From NCBI RefSeq assembly GCF_008868155.1, contig NZ_WBKR01000012.1, positions 1 through 60,280 on the forward strand: a stretch of 60,280 bases of DNA. Direction: 5' to 3'. Under the pieces are notes generated by a model. It was not told the origin of the DNA and made no database searches. It saw nothing but the letters and a program-made list of their open reading frames with translations. Made by a program: the position numbers and the translations under genes. The DNA is from Micromonospora sp. ALFpr18c (GTDB lineage: Bacteria > Actinomycetota > Actinomycetes > Mycobacteriales > Micromonosporaceae). This document shows positions 54,522 through 60,280 of this stretch, piece by piece (the first letter of the stretch is position 1; every line of letters begins with the position of its first letter).

Positions 54522-55145
54522 GTGCTGACCGATCCGATGCCGGCCGAGGCCGTGGAGACCGCGCACAAGCGGGTCCGCCTGGCGGCCGAGGACCTGGACG
54601 GTAACCGTGTCGCCACGCTGATGCTGGAACTGGCCGACGAGTGGGGCGTGCCGGCCGTGTGGGAGCGGGTCTGCCAACCGCTGCTGGGCCGGCTGTCCGG
54701 GCGTAGCGCCACCGAGATCGCCATCGAGCGCGCCCTGTGCGAGGGCGTCCGGGTCGGATTGGACGTGCACCGCCGGGAGCCGGGCCGGTCGCTGCCCACC
54801 GGCGGGGTCCTGCTCGCCGGCGCCGAGATGGAGGCGCACGCTCTCGGCCTGCACGCGCTCGCCGCGGCGCTGCGGGAGCAGGGACGCGGCTGTCTGCACC
54901 TCGGCCCCGCGCTGCCCTGGTCGGCGTTGGCCAGCGCGGTGCGCAGGGCCCGGCCGCACACCGTCGTGCTCTGGTCGCAGACGCCGGTCACCGGCCGCGC
55001 GTACCGCCTGGTGCGGTTCGCCCGGGACTTTCCGTCCCTGCGGGTGTACGGCGCCGGGCCGGGCTGGATCGAGCCGCTCGGCGTTCCGGCGAGCCACCTG
55101 GGCACGCTGCCGGCCGCCGTCGACGCCTGCCTGGCCGCCCGCTGA
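54522..55145 (+). CDS. Stand-alone cobalamin-binding-type protein (CarH-like sensor module)
   Basis: 207 residues. An N-terminal four-helix-bundle-like region (about 5-85, WGVPAVWERVCQPLL) is followed by a Rossmann-like B12 domain containing EAHALG, the E-x-H-x-x-G variant of the cobalamin motif found in MerR-type photoreceptors such as CarH, then LHLGPALP and a VVLWSQTP strand. No MerR DNA-binding domain is attached. It may bind B12 as a sensor partner or be a methyltransferase-like corrinoid module. GTG 54522 is uncertain because the hairpin lies directly before it; ATG 54537 is the alternative. Confidence 0.72.
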   Translation: MLTDPMPAEAVETAHKRVRLAAEDLDGNRVATLMLELADEWGVPAVWERVCQPLLGRLSGRSATEIAIERALCEGVRVGLDVHRREPGRSLPTGGVLLAGAEMEAHALGLHALAAALREQGRGCLHLGPALPWSALASAVRRARPHTVVLWSQTPVTGRAYRLVRFARDFPSLRVYGAGPGWIEPLGVPASHLGTLPAAVDACLAAR

Positions 55146-55178
55146 ACCCGCCGTACGGGGAGTGACGCCCACCACATG

Positions 55179-55201
55179 CGATACGGATCGGTTCCGTATC
55201 G
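55179..55201. promoter_or_regulatory. Inverted repeat upstream of the MFS exporter
   Basis: CGATACGGA / TCCGTATCG with a 5-nt centre (TCGGT), 86 nt before the exporter start. Probable operator of the TetR encoded downstream of the exporter. Confidence 0.55.
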
Positions 55202-55287
55202 TTAATGCCGCCCGTAGTCTGTTCGCAGTTACGAGTCTGGCCCGTCTCGAATTCTGTGGCGGGTGAAACCGGGGGGGAGAACCGGGC

Positions 55288-56856
55288 ATGGAACTGCACG
55301 ACAACACGGGACACCCGAGGAGGTGGGCGATCCTGGGGGTGCTGGTGATCAGCCTCCTCGTGGTCGTCCTCGACAACACGATCCTCAACGTCGCCCTACG
55401 CACCCTGGCCGACCCGGTGCACGGCCTCGGTGCCAGCCAGGGCGAGCTGGAGTGGTCCATCAACTCCTACACGCTGGTCTTCGCCGGACTGCTGTTCACC
55501 TTCGGGGTGCTCGGCGACCGCGCCGGCCGCAAGCGCTTCCTGATGATCGGGCTGGCGCTGTTCGGCCTGGCGTCACTGCTCTCCGCGTACGCCGACAGCC
55601 CCGCGCAGCTCATCGCGGCCCGCGCCCTGATGGGGGTCGGCGGCGCGGCCATCATGCCGGTGACGCTCTCGATCATCTCCAACGTGTTCGACCCGCGCGA
55701 GCGCGGCCGGGCCATCGGCGTCTGGGCCGGAGCGGTCGGCCTGGCCGTGGCGATCGGCCCGATCCTCGGCGGCACGCTGCTGGAGCACTTCTGGTGGGGC
55801 TCGGTCTTCCTGATCAACGTCCCGGTGGTCGTCGCCGGCGTGGTCCTGGTGGCACTGCTGGTCCCCGAGTCGCGTGACCCGCGCCCCGGCCGCGTCGACC
55901 TGCTCGGCGTCCTGCTCTCCGTGGTCGGCCTGGTGGCTCTCTCCTACGGCATCATCGACGGTGGTGAGCACGGCTTCGACCGTCCGGTGGCCTGGGGCTC
56001 GATCCTGGTGGGCATCGCGGTGCTGGCCTGGTTCGTGCGGCACGAGCTCCGCTCCGACCACCCGTCGCTGGACGTCCGGCTGTTCAAGGTGCCGCGCTTC
56101 GCCGCGCCGGTGGCGATCGTCGGCCTGGTGTTCTTCGCCGCGATGGGCGTGATGTTCTTCAGCTCGTTCTACCTGCAGCTGGTGCGCGACTACAGCCCGC
56201 TGCAGACCGGCCTGCTCTTCCTGCCCTTCGCCGGCGCCCAGCTGATCTTCGCGCCGCGCAGCGCCGCGATGGTCCGCCGCCACGGCGGTCGGGCGGTCGC
56301 CGCCGTCGGGCTGGGGCTGACCGTGGTGGCGCTGGCCGCGTTCGCCTTCATCGGCGCGTCCACCCCGATCTGGGTCGTGCTCGTCGTCTTCTTCATCCAG
56401 GGCGTCGGAATGGCCAACATCATGCCGCCGGCCACTGAGTCGATCATGTCGGCGCTGCCCCGCGAGAAGGCCGGCGTGGGCTCCGCGGTGAGCAACACCG
56501 TCCGCCAGGTGGCCGGCGCGCTCGGCGTGGCGGTCCTCGGCTCGGTGCTCTCCGCGGTCTACCGCAGTGACATCGGCGACGCGCTGACCGGCCTGCCCGC
56601 ACAGGCTCGTGACGCGGCCGACGAGTCCATCTCCGGGGCGTACGCGGCGGCCGGGCAGCTCGGTCCGGCGGCGCCGACGCTGATCTCGGCGGCCAACGAC
56701 GCCTTCGTCACCGCCATGCACTGGGCGGCGGCCCTGTCCGCGGTGGTCGCGGCGCTCGGGATGCTGGTGGTGCTGCGGTGGATGCCGGGTCGCGAGGCCC
56801 TGGCTCCGGCTTCGGCGGCACCCGCCACCGAGCCCGAGTTGGCCGGCACGGCCTAG
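55288..56856 (+). CDS. MFS drug exporter (DHA2, 14-TM type)
   Basis: 522 residues with about 14 transmembrane helices. Motif A-like GDRAGRKRF after TM2; TM1 carries the conserved [11 protein letters not shown]; motif C region [24 protein letters not shown] is intact. Proton-driven drug efflux expected; substrate unknown. GGGGGGAG precedes ATG 55288. An inverted repeat upstream and a TetR gene 11 nt downstream form a usual efflux-repressor pair. Confidence 0.93.
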   Translation: MELHDNTGHPRRWAILGVLVISLLVVVLDNTILNVALRTLADPVHGLGASQGELEWSINSYTLVFAGLLFTFGVLGDRAGRKRFLMIGLALFGLASLLSAYADSPAQLIAARALMGVGGAAIMPVTLSIISNVFDPRERGRAIGVWAGAVGLAVAIGPILGGTLLEHFWWGSVFLINVPVVVAGVVLVALLVPESRDPRPGRVDLLGVLLSVVGLVALSYGIIDGGEHGFDRPVAWGSILVGIAVLAWFVRHELRSDHPSLDVRLFKVPRFAAPVAIVGLVFFAAMGVMFFSSFYLQLVRDYSPLQTGLLFLPFAGAQLIFAPRSAAMVRRHGGRAVAAVGLGLTVVALAAFAFIGASTPIWVVLVVFFIQGVGMANIMPPATESIMSALPREKAGVGSAVSNTVRQVAGALGVAVLGSVLSAVYRSDIGDALTGLPAQARDAADESISGAYAAAGQLGPAAPTLISAANDAFVTAMHWAAALSAVVAALGMLVVLRWMPGREALAPASAAPATEPELAGTA

Positions 56857-56867
56857 GTTCGGCGACA

Positions 56868-57476
56868 ATGTCGGACATGACGTCCACTGCCGACGCTCCG
56901 CGGTCGCCCGGGCGACCGCGGAGCGTCCGCGCCGATGAGGCGATCATCGAGGCCACCCTCGACCTGCTCGCCGAGGGCAGCACCATCGAGGCGCTCTCGA
57001 TCGAGGCGATCGCCGCCCGCGCCGGAGTCGGCAAGGCCACCATCTACCGCCGCTGGGCCGGTAAGGAAGCACTACTGCTGGACGCGCTGCGCCGGCTCAA
57101 GGGCATCATGGCGCAGCCCGAGGGGCACTCGGTCCGCGACGACCTGATCCTGCTGGTCGGCGCGGTCGGCAAGAACGTCGACCCGCGCGCATCCAAGATC
57201 ATGCCGTGTCTGGTGCCCGAGGTGAACCGCAGTCCGGACCACTTCCGGCTCTACCAGAACATCATCTCCCCGCGTCGGCAGCTGATGCGCGAGGTGCTGC
57301 GGCGTGGCGTCGACGAGGGCCTGCTCCGGCCCGACATCGACGTGGAGGTCACCATGGCGCTGCTCACCGGCCCGATGCTGATCCAACGGGTGCTGCAGTG
57401 GAACCCGGAGCTGGACGCGAAGACCCTGCCGGCGCAGGTCGTCGACGCCGTCCTGGACGGCATCCGCGCCCGCTGA
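56868..57476 (+). CDS. TetR-family repressor of the MFS exporter
   Basis: 202 residues from ATG 56868 (ATG 56877 also possible). Helix-turn-helix LSIEAIAARAGVGKATIYRRWAGKEALLLDAL near 45-75. The C-terminal part resembles the TetR_C_11/AcrR-like ligand domain. 11 nt after the exporter stop, so in one transcript. Likely binds the inverted repeat at 55179. Confidence 0.93.
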   Translation: MSDMTSTADAPRSPGRPRSVRADEAIIEATLDLLAEGSTIEALSIEAIAARAGVGKATIYRRWAGKEALLLDALRRLKGIMAQPEGHSVRDDLILLVGAVGKNVDPRASKIMPCLVPEVNRSPDHFRLYQNIISPRRQLMREVLRRGVDEGLLRPDIDVEVTMALLTGPMLIQRVLQWNPELDAKTLPAQVVDAVLDGIRAR

Positions 57477-57487
57477 CCGGCCCGCGC

Positions 57488-57515
57488 CGCCCCGGTGGGT
57501 CAGCCCGCCGGGGCG
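57488..57515. terminator. Hairpin between convergent TetR and PucR genes
   Basis: CGCCCCGG / CCGGGGCG with a 12-nt loop, overlapping the 3' end of the PucR-type gene. Could terminate both transcripts. Confidence 0.5.
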
Positions 57516-59419
57516 CGCAGGCGGTGCAGGCGCAGCGCCAACTGCACCTCCAGCGCCCGCTCCGGCCGCTGCCAGTCCGCGCCGAGCAGCTGCCCGACCC
57601 GCTCCAACCGCTGGGTCACCGTGTTGACGTGCACGTGCAGCTGCTCGGCGGCCCGGGCCAGGCTGCCGCCCACCCCGAAATACGCCTCCAGGGTCTTGAC
57701 CAGCGCCGTCCCGCGCCGGGCGTCGTAGTCGACCACCGGCCCCACCGTGGCGGTGAGGAACTGGGTCACGTCCTTCTCACCCCGGTCACCCACCGTGCCC
57801 AGCAGCAACCCGACGAAGCCCAGCTCCGCGGTGCTCGCCCCCTGACCGGCCCGCCCCAGCGCCCCGAGCGCGGTGAGGCACCGGTCCGCCTCGTGGAACG
57901 TGCCGGCCAGCGCCGTCGGCCCGGTGGCCGGTCCGCTCGCACCGGCGGTCACCGGGCGGCCGGTCACCCGGGACAGGTCCCGGGCCACTGCCCGGGCGCT
58001 GCCACCGGCGTCCTGGCCGGGCAGCATCAGGACGACCCGACCGTCGCGCGCCGCCGCCAGCCCACCCCGCGCCGAGGCGTACGTGGTGGCCCACGACAGC
58101 ACCCGCTGCCGGGCCGAGCCCGTCGCCGCGATCGCGTCGTCGTCCACCGCCACCAGCACGTGCGGTGCGTCCAGGTCCACCCCGAGCCGGCGCGCCCGGC
58201 TGCGCAACGCGTCGGTGTCGCGCAACGGCCGGGCGATCAGGTCGTCCAACAGCTCGCCGCGGACCCGACCCTCCGCCTCCGCCACGGTCCGCCGGAACAG
58301 CAGCAGCAGCGCGGTCACCAGCGCCGCCCGCTCCAGGATCCGCTGGTCGGCGTCGACCAACTCGTCGTCCGGGCGCAGCACCAGGGCACCCAGGTTCTCC
58401 GCGCCCGCCACCACCGCCGCGTACCACAGTGGACCGCGGCGCACGCTGCGCCCCTCGGTACGCGAGGCGGCCACCGCCTCGACGATGTCCGTCCGATCCG
58501 GCTCGTTGATCTCACCCACCCGGGCCAGCAGCCGCCCCTCGGCGTCCAACGCCAGCAGCGCCCCGCCCAGCACCTCGGTCACCGCGGCGGCCACGTCCTC
58601 CACCCCGCCGCCCCGCAGCACCAGCGCGGTCATCCGGTCGTGGGCCGCCGCGGCCCGCTCCACCGAGCTGCTGTGCGCCCGGATGGTGGTGTTCGCCGCC
58701 GACAGCTCGGCCAGCGCCGAACGCGTCTCGGCCAGCAACCGGGCGGTGTCGATCGCCACCGCGGCGTGCGCGGCGAGGGACACCAGCAGCGCCACCTCCT
58801 CCCGGGCGAACGGTCGGGCGGAGCGGTTGGCCGCGTAGAGCACTCCGATCGAGGTGGACCCGAGCCGCAGCGGCACCCCGAGGATCGCCACCAGGCCCTC
58901 CTCGCCGACCCCGGCGTCGATCTCCCCGGTGTGGTGGAAGCGCTCGTCCTCGCCGTAGTTCGCCGTGACGTACGGGGCGCCGGACTGCGCCACCAGACCA
59001 CCCAGGCCCGCGCCCATCGGCAGCCGCAGCCGCTGGAAGCGGGCCGAGACCGACCCGTCGGTCACCCGCATGTAGGTGTCGCCACGCTCGTCGTCGTTGA
59101 GCGTCATGTAGGCCACGTCGGCGCTGAGCAGGTTGCGGGCCCGGTGCACGATCGCCCGCAACACGTCGTCCAGGTCGCGCAGCCCGGCCAGATCGCTGAC
59201 CGTGTCGTACAGGCCGGACAGCTCGGTCTCCCGGCGGCGGCGGCGCTCCAGCAGCGCGCGGACCCGCAGCGCCACGGCCTTGGCCTGCTCCAGCTCGGCC
59301 AGCCGGTCGGCGGACACCCCGGCGGCCCGCGCGGCCACCAACGGTCCCTCGAACTCGACCGGAGCGGCCTCACGGGCGAGCAGCTCCAGGAACTCCACCG
59401 GCGACGACATGGTCGACAT
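57500..59419 (-). CDS. PucR-family transcriptional regulator with GAF domain
   Basis: 639 residues. A GAF-like sensor domain at about 70-235 (LSADVAYMTLNDDERGDTYMRV ... LGVPLRLGSTSIGVLYAANRSARPF), a middle domain with a GGDEF-like remnant fold, and a C-terminal PucR helix-turn-helix (LARAAEQLHVHVNTVTQRLERV). Start ATG 59419 lies 15 nt from the SDR gene; the open frame upstream runs through that gene and is not coding. The adjacent 3-hydroxybutyrate dehydrogenase-type gene, upstream on the same strand, is a plausible target. Confidence 0.9.
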   Translation of the reverse strand: MSTMSSPVEFLELLAREAAPVEFEGPLVAARAAGVSADRLAELEQAKAVALRVRALLERRRRRETELSGLYDTVSDLAGLRDLDDVLRAIVHRARNLLSADVAYMTLNDDERGDTYMRVTDGSVSARFQRLRLPMGAGLGGLVAQSGAPYVTANYGEDERFHHTGEIDAGVGEEGLVAILGVPLRLGSTSIGVLYAANRSARPFAREEVALLVSLAAHAAVAIDTARLLAETRSALAELSAANTTIRAHSSSVERAAAAHDRMTALVLRGGGVEDVAAAVTEVLGGALLALDAEGRLLARVGEINEPDRTDIVEAVAASRTEGRSVRRGPLWYAAVVAGAENLGALVLRPDDELVDADQRILERAALVTALLLLFRRTVAEAEGRVRGELLDDLIARPLRDTDALRSRARRLGVDLDAPHVLVAVDDDAIAATGSARQRVLSWATTYASARGGLAAARDGRVVLMLPGQDAGGSARAVARDLSRVTGRPVTAGASGPATGPTALAGTFHEADRCLTALGALGRAGQGASTAELGFVGLLLGTVGDRGEKDVTQFLTATVGPVVDYDARRGTALVKTLEAYFGVGGSLARAAEQLHVHVNTVTQRLERVGQLLGADWQRPERALEVQLALRLHRLRAPAG

Positions 59420-59433
59420 TGTGCTCGGGCGCA

Positions 59434-60216
59434 CTAGTTGGCCGTCCAGCCCCCGTCGAGGGCGATCGACGCGCCGGTGATGAAGGCCGCCGGCGGCGAA
59501 CAGAGGTACGCCAGAAGCTCCGCCACCTCGTCCGGCTCGATCAGCCGCTTGATCGCGGCCCGGGCCAGCATGATCTTCTCGACCACCTCGGCCTCGTCGA
59601 TGCCGTGGCTGGCCGCCTGATCGGCGATCTGGCTCTCCACCAGCGCCGTCCGCACGTACGCCGGGTTGATGCAGTTCGCGGTCACCCCGTGCGCGGCGCC
59701 CTCCAACGCCACCACCTTCGACAGCCCCTCCAGGGCGTGCTTGGCCGACACGTACGCCGCCTTGTACGGCGAGGCGCGCAGCCCGTGCACCGAGGAGATG
59801 TTGACGATCCGGCCCCAGCCGCGGGCGTACATGTGCGGCAGCGCGCGACGGATCAGCAGGAACGGCGCCTCGACCATCACCCGCTGGATGTACTCGAAGC
59901 GTTCGACGGGGAAGTCCTGCAGCGGGGCGACGTGCTGGAGCCCGGCGTTGTTGACCACGATGTCCACGTCCACGTCGAGTCGGTCCACCGCGGCGGGGTC
60001 CGCCAGATCCACCCCCTCGGCCCGACCGCCGGCCTCGGCGGCCACCGCCTTGGCCGCATCCAGGTTGCGGTCCACCACGAGCACCTTGGCGCCGGCCGCG
60101 CCCAGCCGCAGCGCGCACGCCCGCCCGATGCCGCTGCCGCCCCCGGTGACCAGGGCGGTGCGACCGGCGAGGTCGACCTGTACGACGTGGGGGACCGCCA
60201 CGGGTTCTGCCGTCAT
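59434..60216 (-). CDS. 3-hydroxybutyrate dehydrogenase-type SDR
   Basis: 260 residues. Classical SDR: cofactor motif TGGGSGIG (24-31), NNAG, catalytic S141/S142, Y155 and K159 (YVSAK). The NNAGLQHVAPLQDFP segment and the C-terminal PPAAFITGASIALDGGWTA match D-3-hydroxybutyrate dehydrogenases, which interconvert 3-hydroxybutyrate and acetoacetate with NAD. ATG 60216 is chosen over a longer frame to 60267. TAACTT (60225-60230, minus) lies about 8 nt upstream, suggesting a near-leaderless mRNA. Confidence 0.88.
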   Translation of the reverse strand: MTAEPVAVPHVVQVDLAGRTALVTGGGSGIGRACALRLGAAGAKVLVVDRNLDAAKAVAAEAGGRAEGVDLADPAAVDRLDVDVDIVVNNAGLQHVAPLQDFPVERFEYIQRVMVEAPFLLIRRALPHMYARGWGRIVNISSVHGLRASPYKAAYVSAKHALEGLSKVVALEGAAHGVTANCINPAYVRTALVESQIADQAASHGIDEAEVVEKIMLARAAIKRLIEPDEVAELLAYLCSPPAAFITGASIALDGGWTAN

Positions 60217-60280
60217 GGCGCAAGAAGTTACGAGCTGTGTGCTCTCCGGCACATGGGCCGGCGACACATACTCCGTACCA

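Noticed and set aside
52973..55177. 734-residue minus-strand ORF over livH-livM
   Set aside because: Shadow frame; Gln/Arg/Pro-rich with no motif.

Overview
This is a high-GC actinomycete chromosome segment, most likely from Micromonosporaceae (a Micromonospora-like genome). That family placement is inferred from gene order, GTG starts, extreme third-position GC and the composition of short GC-rich repeats; it was not tested by any search. No rRNA, tRNA, CRISPR array, transposase or intact insertion sequence was seen.

Layout. 1-8725: conserved core, with an EF-G-like GTPase (minus) divergent from the phosphatidylinositol-mannoside locus (pgsA, PatA-like acyltransferase, pimA), then a small membrane protein, pdxS-pdxT and yebC. 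8726-18172: accessory island holding one 2,855-residue gene with an N-terminal zinc-metalloprotease (metzincin-like) motif and several Gly/Ser/Thr-rich beta-type modules, followed by a possibly broken tail. The ruvCAB genes that often follow yebC in actinomycetes are not here. 18173-24385: a DUF402 gene, then a minus-strand operon padR - HAAS membrane protein - histidine kinase - response regulator - ABC ATPase - ABC permease. 24510-30787: a YciO/Sua5-type gene, dnaE, and an ABC-F ATPase preceded by a leader containing a tiny upstream ORF. 30788-34536: a CitAB/DcuSR-type two-component system divergent from a dctA-type dicarboxylate symporter. 34725-39185: a Ser/Thr kinase with an extracellular ricin-type lectin domain, a Tat-exported FAD protein, and a frameshifted leucine-rich-repeat pseudogene.

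39186-44860: a class V aminotransferase, then a catabolic cluster (acyl-CoA dehydrogenase / TetR / aldehyde dehydrogenase / zinc alcohol dehydrogenase) with two near-identical candidate TetR operators on either side of tetR. 45006-48720: a second padR-HAAS pair, then a TetR - FAD monooxygenase pair with two palindromic candidate operators. 48733-49590: an SPFH-type membrane protein. 49815-54445: a branched-chain amino-acid-type ABC transporter in the order livG-livF-livJ-livH-livM. 54522-55145: a stand-alone cobalamin-binding-type protein resembling CarH without its DNA-binding domain. 55288-57476: a DHA2 drug exporter and its TetR. 57500-60216: a PucR-type regulator and a 3-hydroxybutyrate-dehydrogenase-type SDR.

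Strongest leads: the giant protease-like gene and its tail beyond the TAG stop; the uORF leader of the ABC-F gene with a 10-base complementary partner downstream; the paired TetR operators; the exact 5-bp duplication that breaks the LRR gene; and the orphan B12-sensor-like protein. All functional calls come from reading motifs and gene context; no alignments were run.
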